The notes beneath the pieces were generated by a model, which saw only the letters and a list, made by a program, of their open reading frames with translations, made no database searches and was not told where the DNA came from. The translations under genes were made by a program, and so were the position numbers. Of a stretch of DNA of 34,539 nt, positions 22,868 through 30,150 are shown piece after piece. Within the stretch, counting starts at the first letter, position 1. Every line of letters starts with the position of its first letter. This stretch comes from Candidatus Falkowiibacteriota bacterium (lineage in GTDB: Bacteria; Patescibacteriota; Patescibacteriia; Patescibacteriales; UBA12465): contig JAPLVZ010000011.1 of the NCBI GenBank assembly GCA_026396805.1, positions 1 to 34,539 on the forward strand. Reading direction: 5' to 3'.

Positions 22868-25345
22868 CTAACGGGCGGCGTTACGGCGGCTTATTTCCGC
22901 TTCTACCAGACGCACATTCTGCCCGTATTTCAAGCGGCTTAGCGCGCGAACCTTATCGGCCAGCCCCGGATGCTCAACGCCCAAGAGCGGCCAAATCGTC
23001 TTTAAGGAAAACGGCCGTAGCGCGCTATTATCGACTAAAAGTTTCAGGCAGGCCAGACCCTTATCGACATTTATCAGATCGTATTCATTGAAAACCGGAG
23101 CGAATTCCTTGACCAGAAAATCCGCGTCTTCCGGACCGACCTTAAAATTAACTATAGTTCCGACGTTGCCGAAAACCGCGTCCTTAATTTCAGTGTTATT
23201 ATTTTTCACGAGTTGTCCGATATACTGGTGGGCGATAATCAAGTTTAAAGAGTATTTCCGCGCTTCCGATAATATCTGGCAGACGGAATTAGTCGTAAAA
23301 TTCTGAAATTCATCGATATAAAGATAAAAATCCTTGCGCGCTTCCTTGGGCAAATCGGTCCGACTAAGCGCGGCCATTAAAATTTTTCCGACCAGAATCA
23401 TGCCCAGCAAATAAGCGTTCATTTCCCCGACAATGCCTTTAGGCATATCAATCAATAATATTTTTTGTTTATCCATAACCTCGCGCAGATTAAAAGCGCT
23501 TTTCTGCTGGCCGATAATCGGACGCATCATATCGTTGGAAATAAACGAGGTCAACTTGGAAGTGATGTAAGGAACGATATTAGCCAGAGCCGCTTCCCCG
23601 CCGGCCTTTTCCGCTTCCTTGCGCCAAAAATCCACTACGGTCTGATTTTTGCAGCGGCTTAACTTCAAACGCCGGAAATCCTCATCCGCTAAAACTTTCG
23701 GAATTTCCATCAGAGTAGAGCCGCTGGCCGGATCATCCATTACCAAGAGCATCGCGTTCCTCATGTATTGCTCAAACATCGGGCCGCCGGTCGCTTTCAA
23801 ATCGTAAAGCTTATCAAAGATGCCGATCATTTCGTTGATGACAAAACTCTTCTGTTCCGGATAATGCTCGTCATAATCCAATAAATTCAAAGCGAGCGGC
23901 CGCTCCAAGTCGCCGGGCGAGAATATTATGACGTCTTCGGCTCGCTCCGGCGGCAGACGGTCTAAAATGTCTTGAATCAAATCGCCGTGCGGATCCAAGA
24001 CGCAGACGCCTTCCCCGTTTTGGATATCCTGGATAGCCATATTCGCCAGTAAGACGGACTTGCCGACGCCGGATTTACCGATGATATAAGTATGGCGGCG
24101 CCGGTCGTCGCGCTTGATTCTTATTTCCTGTCTCACGCCGCGATAGACGTTCTCGCCTAAAGTTATGCCTTCAGTCGGGATCGTGGCCGGCGCCGGGGCG
24201 ATCTTGGCGGTCAGCCAAAAAATATTCGGAGTTTCCGTCGTTGACAGAGGAAAATGAAAAATACTGGCCAGTTCTTCGCTGTTTAATAAAAAACTGATTG
24301 GTTCCCGGAAATAGCGATAAATAAAATCCTTAATGGTCTTATCGGGATCGCTCTTATGAAGACGGGAAAAAACATTGCCGTAACTGAAATTATTATATTC
24401 CATGAAAGCGCTGCTGACATTTTCCAGATAAACATTCGCTTTCTCTTTGGTGCGCGCGCAGGCGACCACGCGGACATTGACGTCCAGTCCGGCTTTCAGA
24501 TTTTTCTCCTCGATTGATTTAAGCATCTCTTCCTCGACCGCCGATAGTTTTTTCGTATCGTTAGGATTAATGGGGTTCTTCGGCCGGGAGGAAGTTTCAA
24601 ACGTCTCCCTGAAGAAATTCAAAAAGCGGCCCAAAGTAGACGCCGCCCTTAAGCCGTTCTTAACGGACTGTTTTTTAATGATGCTCGCGGCGACGCGACG
24701 CGAAATTCTGTGCCAGGAACCTTTGGCGCTCCGGACGGTATATTGGATCGCCAAACTTTCGTCCTTATCCAGTTTTGACAAAATATTAATCAGCGAATTA
24801 AGCGGATCAACATCCATCTTCTGGTAAGTCTTCAGGGGAAAAACAAAACTCTTGGCCGGCCGCAGATAACCGGCGGCAATCTGGCCTTTCAAGCTGAAAG
24901 AGTTATAATCTTCCAATTCTTCAATCACCGCTTGCGGATAATGGGCGTGAATCTGCTGCTCCAGATAACGGGCGCTATCATAAGGCGCCGCGACATAAAA
25001 AGAAATGCGGTTATGATTGGCGACGATTTCAAAAGAAAACTGGTCGCTGCGTCCGGTCAGCCAATTCATAAAACCGCGTTGCGCTTTCAAACCGCCGATA
25101 GCGGAAAAGATCGTTTCCCCTTTGGCGATTTCTTCCTTCATCTGACTGACGCTGACTTCTTTGTCGTCGTCATGAGGTTTTTCTTTAGGCAGGCGGACTA
25201 AAAATATCTGATGCAAGAAGTAACGCCGACGCGCCAACAAGAGGCGAATAATATTAAGGATAATCAACGCGCCGAAAATAACTCCGGCTAAAACGGCGGC
25301 AAAATACAGGGCGACATCTCCAAAGTAGCTAAAAAAGTTTTCCAT
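22868..25345 (-). CDS. TraC/VirB4-like membrane-linked AAA/HerA-type ATPase (T4SS family)
   Basis: 825 residues. Two N-terminal hydrophobic segments (about 10-38, LYFAAVLAGVIFGALIILNIIRLLL) anchor it. A large domain of about 350 residues resembles the VirB4/TraC N-terminal region and then joins the motor domain. Walker A is GKSGVGKS (423-430), followed by VCVLDPHGD (448-455); a later acidic motif YLYIDEFQNF is Walker B, with an NLIIAHQYIGQL segment after it. It matches the family annotated as type IV secretory/conjugative DNA-transfer or DUF87 ATPases, common in Patescibacteria. It might power DNA uptake, pilus assembly or export. A 159-residue gene starts just upstream (1-nt gap). Partners such as VirB6 or a relaxase are not in the window. 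Confidence 0.85.
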   Translation of the reverse strand: MENFFSYFGDVALYFAAVLAGVIFGALIILNIIRLLLARRRYFLHQIFLVRLPKEKPHDDDKEVSVSQMKEEIAKGETIFSAIGGLKAQRGFMNWLTGRSDQFSFEIVANHNRISFYVAAPYDSARYLEQQIHAHYPQAVIEELEDYNSFSLKGQIAAGYLRPAKSFVFPLKTYQKMDVDPLNSLINILSKLDKDESLAIQYTVRSAKGSWHRISRRVAASIIKKQSVKNGLRAASTLGRFLNFFRETFETSSRPKNPINPNDTKKLSAVEEEMLKSIEEKNLKAGLDVNVRVVACARTKEKANVYLENVSSAFMEYNNFSYGNVFSRLHKSDPDKTIKDFIYRYFREPISFLLNSEELASIFHFPLSTTETPNIFWLTAKIAPAPATIPTEGITLGENVYRGVRQEIRIKRDDRRRHTYIIGKSGVGKSVLLANMAIQDIQNGEGVCVLDPHGDLIQDILDRLPPERAEDVIIFSPGDLERPLALNLLDYDEHYPEQKSFVINEMIGIFDKLYDLKATGGPMFEQYMRNAMLLVMDDPASGSTLMEIPKVLADEDFRRLKLSRCKNQTVVDFWRKEAEKAGGEAALANIVPYITSKLTSFISNDMMRPIIGQQKSAFNLREVMDKQKILLIDMPKGIVGEMNAYLLGMILVGKILMAALSRTDLPKEARKDFYLYIDEFQNFTTNSVCQILSEARKYSLNLIIAHQYIGQLVKNNNTEIKDAVFGNVGTIVNFKVGPEDADFLVKEFAPVFNEYDLINVDKGLACLKLLVDNSALRPFSLKTIWPLLGVEHPGLADKVRALSRLKYGQNVRLVEAEISRRNAAR

Positions 25346-25346
25346 A

Positions 25347-25826
25347 TTAGAAAGTATCTTTTATCCTGATTATCTTATCAGTCTTTATTTTCGCTTCTTT
25401 CTCCAAGAAAAAATGATTAATCCCGGGGATAAGTTTCAGCCAAGCCTTGATTAGAGCGATAATCTTGTTGGCCCTGACCCTGGTCTTACTTAGAAGTAGA
25501 TTTATTTTCTTGACGGTCTCTTCCCCGCGCTTTTTAAATTCTTGCTGGTGCGGCGCGTCCATTTTTAAATATACTTCATTCAGGCCTTCCGCTAAAATCG
25601 CGTCTATAGCTTGCGCGCGCTGTTCCTGATAGCCCAGAGCGGCCGACGCGACCGGACGCGTCGCGACGGGCACGGCTTCCCCGGCCTTTAAAGTTTCCGG
25701 CGCCTTTTCTAAAACAGCCGGAACCCGCTCGGCTTTGATTTCCGGACGGCCAATTTTTTCCGAGCGAGACAAGGGTAAGGTTATTTTTTCACGCCGAGGA
25801 GTTTCCAGTTTTTTTTCTGCGGCCAT
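25347..25826 (-). CDS. Conserved-looking hypothetical, partner of the TraC-like ATPase
   Basis: 159 residues. Residues 1-65 are low-complexity (Lys, Glu, Pro, Arg, Val, Ala; AVPVATRPVASAALG near the end), likely a disordered linker. Residues ~66-159 are helical: LGYQEQRAQAIDAILAEGLNEVYLKMDAPHQQEFKKRGEE, then KINLLLSKTRVRANKIIALIKAWLKLIPGINHFFLEKEAKIK. The ALIKAWLKLIPGINHFF stretch looks amphipathic or membrane-associating. It ends 1 nt before the ATPase start, implying translational coupling. No named family recognised; an adaptor or regulatory subunit for the ATPase is an inference from gene order. Confidence 0.7.
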   Translation of the reverse strand: MAAEKKLETPRREKITLPLSRSEKIGRPEIKAERVPAVLEKAPETLKAGEAVPVATRPVASAALGYQEQRAQAIDAILAEGLNEVYLKMDAPHQQEFKKRGEETVKKINLLLSKTRVRANKIIALIKAWLKLIPGINHFFLEKEAKIKTDKIIRIKDTF

Positions 25827-25876
25827 ATTTTTTTCTTATTCAGCGCTACCGCCGGCAGCATCTGATCTTAACTTTA

Positions 25877-26050
25877 TTATTTGACGCTGATAGCTTCAAC
25901 CGGACAATCGGTCGCCGCCTTCTTAGCGCAATCAGTGACTTCGTTCTTGATAACTTCGGATTTTCCGCTCAAATCCATCTGAAAAGTTTCCGGGCACATA
26001 CCGGCGCAGATACCGCAACCGATACACTTGTTCTTATCCACTTTAACCAT
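25877..26050 (-). CDS. Six-cysteine [4Fe-4S] ferredoxin
   Basis: 57 residues, MVKVDKNKCIGCGICAGMCP at the N-terminus. C9-x2-C12-x2-C15 plus a later C49-P provide one [4Fe-4S] cluster. C19 and C41 are left over and, as in Desulfovibrio-type monocluster ferredoxins, could form a disulfide. It is a small soluble electron carrier. Its redox partner is not in the window. It reads in the same direction as the following genes and ends about 50 nt before the 159-residue hypothetical. Confidence 0.9.
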   Translation of the reverse strand: MVKVDKNKCIGCGICAGMCPETFQMDLSGKSEVIKNEVTDCAKKAATDCPVEAISVK

Positions 26051-26088
26051 ATGATTTTAATTAGTTTTTAGCTATTTTTGATGTTTTT

Positions 26089-26094
26089 ATTATA
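26089..26094 (-). promoter_or_regulatory. Extended -10 promoter upstream of ferredoxin
   Basis: On the minus strand TGG-TATAAT (extended -10) lies 38 nt before the ferredoxin ATG. A weak -35 (TTTCAA, 26116-26111) is present. It may be the head promoter of the run down to 14496, although internal promoters cannot be excluded. Confidence 0.5.
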
Positions 26095-26167
26095 CCATAT
26101 TTAAAAAAAATTGAAATGCTGCCCGAACGCCTAAAAATGGGCAAATTATGCCCAAAAATTGACCGAG

Positions 26168-26196
26168 TTGACAATTAAACTGACTTTTGTTATATT
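26168..26196 (+). promoter_or_regulatory. Promoter of rpmA
   Basis: TTGACA at 26168-26173, a 17-nt spacer, TATATT at 26191-26196. The leader is about 67 nt and contains the hairpin at 26227-26250. Confidence 0.7.
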
Positions 26197-26226
26197 GAAG
26201 TTATAAATTTTTAATAAGCACTCTGG

Positions 26227-26250
26227 AATACTGGTCTTTCGACTAGTATT
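26227..26250 (+). promoter_or_regulatory. Leader hairpin before rpmA
   Basis: AATACTGGTC (26227-26236) pairs with GACTAGTATT (26241-26250) with one G-U and a 4-nt loop, then a U-rich TTAATG. It could be an attenuator or autogenous control site. Confidence 0.4.
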
Positions 26251-26269
26251 TTAATGTCAAGCAACCAAT

Positions 26270-26644
26270 ATGGCACATAAGAAAGCCGCCGGATCAACCT
26301 CACTAGGCCGCGAATCAGAAAGCAAGCGCTTGGGCGTTAAGCTCTCTGACGGCGAGTGGGCTAAAATCGGCGCCATCATCATCAGACAGCGCGGTACCAA
26401 ATATCATCCGGGCTTAAACGTCAAGAAAGGCAAAGATGACACTTTATTCGCCGTTAAGAACGGTTTTGTCAATTTCTCTACCAAAAAATTAAGAAAATTT
26501 GATAATTCCTTGAAGGACGGTACGATTGTCAGCGTCCTGCCAACGGCTAAGGTTCCGGTTCCGACTAAGAATCCGACCCCGAAGGGCGTGATGCCGCCGA
26601 TTAAGAAAAAGAACGTTAAACGCAAGGCTAAGAGCTCCAAGTAA
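26270..26644 (+). CDS. rpmA: Ribosomal protein bL27 with C-terminal extension
   Basis: Large-subunit protein near the peptidyl-transferase centre. The N-terminus [24 protein letters not shown] is diagnostic, with the [25 protein letters not shown] core. At 124 residues it is about 40 longer than the usual 85: after the canonical end a tail of Pro/Lys/Val ([31 protein letters not shown]) follows. The tail looks basic and disordered. There is no rplU (L21) next to it, unlike most bacteria. It has its own promoter and the leader hairpin, and ends before a bidirectional terminator. Confidence 0.97.
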   Translation: MAHKKAAGSTSLGRESESKRLGVKLSDGEWAKIGAIIIRQRGTKYHPGLNVKKGKDDTLFAVKNGFVNFSTKKLRKFDNSLKDGTIVSVLPTAKVPVPTKNPTPKGVMPPIKKKNVKRKAKSSK

Positions 26645-26691
26645 AAACGCCCTGACAAAATAAGCTTGAAATATTATCGTTTCTTGTTTTT

Positions 26692-26720
26692 AAAACACCC
26701 GTCGGTATGGCGGGTGTTTT
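26692..26720. terminator. Bidirectional terminator between rpmA and the methyltransferase
   Basis: AAAACACCCG (26692-26701) and CGGGTGTTTT (26711-26720) form a perfect 10-bp stem with a 9-nt loop and A/T flanks on both sides. It serves rpmA (plus) and the minus-strand operon ending at 26728. Confidence 0.9.
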
Positions 26721-26727
26721 GTATCGG

Positions 26728-27453
26728 CTACTTTCTTTTCCTCCCTATCCACCATAAGCGGTGAGCTCTTAGTATGATGCCGCCATTTTTATCCAATAAT
26801 TTTATTTTTTTTAGACTTTCTCGGTCTTGATGGCGATTAAAATCGGGAATAATCGGTGTTCTCTCTAAAACTCTCACGACTGAAGCCAGTGAAGGAAATT
26901 TCTGATAATAAACAAAATTTTTCAGATAGGTCAGCTCGATTTTAAATTTATCTAATAATTTTTTGACTAGGGTTTGCTTTTTAAAGGTATAAGGAAAGTT
27001 CTGCCCTCTCCGGAAAATTCTTTTAAGTTCAATTTTGTCGGTTTCGCCGATTGTTTCTTCGAGTAAAAGACCCCCGGGTTTTAACACTCTGAAGGCATCT
27101 CGTAAAAAATCGGCATTCGCCGACAAGGGCCCTCGGGAACTATAGATTAAATCAAAGGAGCTATTTTTAAACGGCAATTTTTTAGCGTCGCTAATTTTAA
27201 AAATTACATTGCTTATTTTCCTATTCTTTTTGTCTTTAAGCGCGGTCTTAATGTATTTAGCGCAACAGTCTATCCCGACAATCTTCTTGCAATAACGAGA
27301 TAATTGCAGAGCCAGCTCGCCCGAACCGCAACCAAGATCCAAAACAACCATACCTTTATCAACATTTTTGACTAATAATTCAATAAAAAATGGTTTTTCC
27401 CCTTTTACTAATTCAGCGCCTGATTTGAATTTATAACGATTATATTGTTTCAT
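26728..27453 (-). CDS. Class I SAM-dependent methyltransferase
   Basis: The 241-residue product starts at ATG 27453; a TTG nine bases upstream (27462) is a possible but weaker start. Motif I is MVVLDLGCGSGELALQLS (about 36-53), followed by an acidic loop VGIDCCAKYI, a motif near ISDAKKLPFKNSSFDLIYSS and FRVLKPGGLLLEE. This is the UbiE/Methyltransf_11 pattern of small-molecule methyltransferases. The C-terminal third is basic and unrecognised. Substrate unknown. It lies last in a run with the ArsP-like permease, TspO fusion and hydrolase. If metalloid-related it could be an ArsM-like enzyme, but the Cys motifs that would show this are absent. Confidence 0.85.
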   Translation of the reverse strand: MKQYNRYKFKSGAELVKGEKPFFIELLVKNVDKGMVVLDLGCGSGELALQLSRYCKKIVGIDCCAKYIKTALKDKKNRKISNVIFKISDAKKLPFKNSSFDLIYSSRGPLSANADFLRDAFRVLKPGGLLLEETIGETDKIELKRIFRRGQNFPYTFKKQTLVKKLLDKFKIELTYLKNFVYYQKFPSLASVVRVLERTPIIPDFNRHQDRESLKKIKLLDKNGGIILRAHRLWWIGRKRK

Positions 27454-27488
27454 TGGTGGCAATAGAATTAAAATGTCAATTAATATTT

Positions 27489-28454
27489 TTACTTCAAAAC
27501 TAAATTAAATAAATAACCGGTTAAGATAATACCGATACTGACGATTAAAGCAAAAATAACTATCAGTTTAGTCTTCATAATCCTTTTTAAAATCATAAAT
27601 TCCGGCAGCGATAAGGCGGTAACGGCCATCATAAAAGATAAGGTTGTGCCGATAGCCACGCCTTTCTCGGTTAAAGCATGAACCAAAGGCATAATCCCGG
27701 CGGCATTAGAATATAAAGGAATGCCGATTAAAGTCGCCAGCGGCACGGCATACCATTTATCCGCTCCGGCGTACTGAGCCAAAAAATCAGCCGGCACATA
27801 ACCATGAATCCAAGCTCCCAAGCCAATTCCGATTAAAACATAAAGCCAAACTTTTTTTATGATATCAATGGCGCAATTTGAGGCATAAATCATTCTTTCT
27901 TTCCGGCTCTTCTCTGTTTCTATCACCGCTTTATCTTTCAATTTATTTTTCCAAACAAAATCCGCCAGCAAATTTTCGACCTTTATTTTGCCAATCAGCA
28001 AACCGGAGATTATCGCTATAATCAGGCCGCTTAAAATATAGATTAAGGATATTTTCCAACCGAATAAGCCGAAGAGCATAACTAAAGCCACTTCATTAAT
28101 CATGGGCGAAGAAATCAAAAAAGAAAATGTCACTCCTAACGGTACTCCCGCTTCAACAAAACCTAAAAATAGAGGAACGGCCGAACAAGAACAGAAAGGC
28201 GTAACGATACCGAACAAAGAAGCTAGAATGTGACCGGTCAATTTATTCTTCTTCGCTAAAAACAAACGGACTTTTTCCGGTGGCAGATAGGTACGGATGA
28301 AAGAAACGACAAAAATAATAACAAAAAGCAGGCTGAATATTTTAAACGTATCAAAGATAAAAAAATTTAGCGCTTTGGCCAATAAAGTCTGCGGAGTAAT
28401 ATTTAATACCGAGTAAGTCAGCCAATCGGCCAATAATTGAAGCGGATAAAACAT
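27489..28454 (-). CDS. ArsP/DUF318-family permease
   Basis: 321 residues with about eight membrane helices. The family motif TPFCSCSAVPLFLGFVEAGVPLGVTFSFLISSPMINE is clear, at about residues 84-120, with the CSC pair. A second related half carries IPLYSNAAGIMPLVHAL and GTTLSFMMAVTALSLPEFMIL. Members export organoarsenicals or metals (ArsP, SO_0444-type) or are of unknown substrate. A cytoplasmic Lys/Glu-rich loop (about 170-190) joins the halves. It starts 4 nt after the TspO-fusion stop, so it is translationally coupled. Confidence 0.87.
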   Translation of the reverse strand: MFYPLQLLADWLTYSVLNITPQTLLAKALNFFIFDTFKIFSLLFVIIFVVSFIRTYLPPEKVRLFLAKKNKLTGHILASLFGIVTPFCSCSAVPLFLGFVEAGVPLGVTFSFLISSPMINEVALVMLFGLFGWKISLIYILSGLIIAIISGLLIGKIKVENLLADFVWKNKLKDKAVIETEKSRKERMIYASNCAIDIIKKVWLYVLIGIGLGAWIHGYVPADFLAQYAGADKWYAVPLATLIGIPLYSNAAGIMPLVHALTEKGVAIGTTLSFMMAVTALSLPEFMILKRIMKTKLIVIFALIVSIGIILTGYLFNLVLK

Positions 28455-28458
28455 AAGA

Positions 28459-29499
28459 TTAACAACTAGCGCATTTCAAACTTTCGACCATCCGATTGAC
28501 GACGACGTCCAAATCAAAAGTCTCGCGTTCGCGCTCGCAGGCGGTTTTTTGCGGGTCGTCGTAGTTATAACATTGCCCGGCGCGCAAAGTAAATTCAATA
28601 ATCACCAGCTTGCTTCCCTCTTCGGTTGTGTAAGTATAGTTGGTAAAAACGGAGCCGGCGGCGCCCTCACTGACCGCTTTTAGACAATAAACGCGGTTAT
28701 CGACTAAACGGCGGCTAGTTCTTTCCGGCAAACTGCTCGCCGGCGCGGTGTCCGGGCAAACCCAGGGATCGGAAGAAATACTTATTTTAGGCGGCCAATT
28801 AACTGTTGAGGTATATTCAGTCGTCAATTCAATCGGGTAATTAAAACTTAATTGAAGAACCGGATCAGTGAAAGTCAACCAGCCGGCCGGAATGCTATCA
28901 GTTTTAGCGTCCGGACAAGGTGTAAATTCGCAATTTGGTCCACTGCGGCCGACGCCGCTGCCGTCCGGACAAATCTTTGCTTCCATGGTACAAGCCGTGC
29001 CAACATTTAAATCGCCGGTCTTAACGGACGAACGCCAAATGGAAAAATTCAAATAGCCGGCAAAGCTTACCCAAAGAATATAGGGGATGAGCAGATAAGC
29101 GGCGGGACGGGAAACTTTATAAAAAAAGAATATTGTGGCCAAAATCGCCAGCCAGAGGATAATAATTTCCAAAAAAGCTGTACCCGGATTGTGTAGTCCA
29201 AAAAAAATCATCGACCAAAGCGAATTCAGAGCTAGTTGACCGAGAAAGATAATCAAAGCGATTCTGACCGCTTTCTTATCCAATCCCTGGCGCCAAACCA
29301 AGAAAGCGGCGACGCCCATGAGAACAAAAAGCGCGCTCCAGACCGGCGCAAAAACCCAATTCGGCGGATTGAGTGCCGGCTTGGCCAGAGCCGCGTACCA
29401 AATCGGAATGGCGGTAACGGTAAAAATAGAACCGATGACACCGGCCAATTCCGCGACCAGGATGGCGATAATGAGTTTTAGGAGGTTATTAATTTTCAT
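28459..29499 (-). CDS. TspO/MBR protein fused to a Cys-rich extracytoplasmic domain
   Basis: 346 residues. Residues 1-~155 are TspO (five helices), with PIWYAALAKPALNPPNWVFAPVW carrying the WY..L.KP...PP.W.F.PVW signature. TspO proteins bind porphyrins and other small ligands. The C-terminal ~190 residues are extra: CTMEAKICPDGSGVGRSGPNCEFTPCP, a short Cys-rich motif that I recall in many CPR exported proteins, followed by a beta-rich domain (LTFTDPVLQLSFNYPIELTTEY...) and Cys-containing segments up to CASC. Topology places this part on the outside if helix five leads out. The join is in frame. The gene overlaps the upstream hydrolase by 11 nt and precedes the permease by 4 nt. Confidence 0.85.
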   Translation of the reverse strand: MKINNLLKLIIAILVAELAGVIGSIFTVTAIPIWYAALAKPALNPPNWVFAPVWSALFVLMGVAAFLVWRQGLDKKAVRIALIIFLGQLALNSLWSMIFFGLHNPGTAFLEIIILWLAILATIFFFYKVSRPAAYLLIPYILWVSFAGYLNFSIWRSSVKTGDLNVGTACTMEAKICPDGSGVGRSGPNCEFTPCPDAKTDSIPAGWLTFTDPVLQLSFNYPIELTTEYTSTVNWPPKISISSDPWVCPDTAPASSLPERTSRRLVDNRVYCLKAVSEGAAGSVFTNYTYTTEEGSKLVIIEFTLRAGQCYNYDDPQKTACERERETFDLDVVVNRMVESLKCASC

Positions 29500-30082
29500 A
29501 ATCTTTATAATTAATCAATTTTGGGTTGTCAGTTTTCAAATTATTAATAATCGCATTTTCTATATCAATGTTATAGTTATGCCCGGCTCCCTTTACTTCA
29601 ATCACCCTAAATCTATCTTTAAAACTATTGACTAATTCTCGATCGCAGAGATATTTATCATTTTCACCATAAATAATAATGAGATCGTCTCGCGGAATGG
29701 TATTAATGATACTGATAACCGGAACTTTAAATAGCTTAATGGCCTTGATGAAAGCGGGGATAGTAGAAAGAAATATTATCATCCTTTTAAACGAATAATA
29801 AGTATTTTCATAAATCATGGATTTAAGCCATCTCTTAAATATATTTCTTTTCAAGAATACGGGATTTATCAGAATAATCTTAAAATTCTTATATATCTTC
29901 CAATTATCTAGCGCCGCCAGCGCGCCGACGCTATGGGCGATAACAAAATCAACCTCAAAGTTCTTTTTTATATCAATATTTTTATTCCAGATATCTAAGC
30001 TGTTTTTAAAGCCATGCAGTTCCCCGCCGTCCAGCCAACCGGGAATAAATAAAATCTTATTGTTATTTTTTAGGTTATCCAT
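29489..30082 (-). CDS. Small alpha/beta hydrolase (RBBP9-like)
   Basis: 197 residues. N-terminal KILFIPGWLDGG is the first strand plus oxyanion loop. The nucleophile elbow is AHSVGALAAL (Ser at about residue 51; first Gly replaced by Ala, as in some RBBP9/YdeN proteins). The acid lies in YGENDKYL and the catalytic His in GAGHNYNI. Residues 65-120 hold a basic and aromatic cap region with possible membrane affinity. Serine esterase or hydrolase activity is likely, substrate unknown. It is the first gene of a four-gene run, reading from a -10 box 6 nt from its ATG. Confidence 0.8.
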   Translation of the reverse strand: MDNLKNNNKILFIPGWLDGGELHGFKNSLDIWNKNIDIKKNFEVDFVIAHSVGALAALDNWKIYKNFKIILINPVFLKRNIFKRWLKSMIYENTYYSFKRMIIFLSTIPAFIKAIKLFKVPVISIINTIPRDDLIIIYGENDKYLCDRELVNSFKDRFRVIEVKGAGHNYNIDIENAIINNLKTDNPKLINYKDYEN

Positions 30083-30088
30083 AAATTA

Positions 30089-30094
30089 ATTATA
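30089..30094 (-). promoter_or_regulatory. Extended -10 promoter, leaderless, for the hydrolase operon
   Basis: On the minus strand TGA-TATAAT (extended -10), then TAATTT and ATG. Only 6 nt separate the -10 from the start codon, so the transcript should begin at the ATG. The -35 (TTTTTA) is weak. Confidence 0.65.
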
Positions 30095-30150
30095 TCATGT
30101 TTACCAAGTTTTAAAAAATAAAAAAAATCTAAAAAACAACTAAAATAGTT

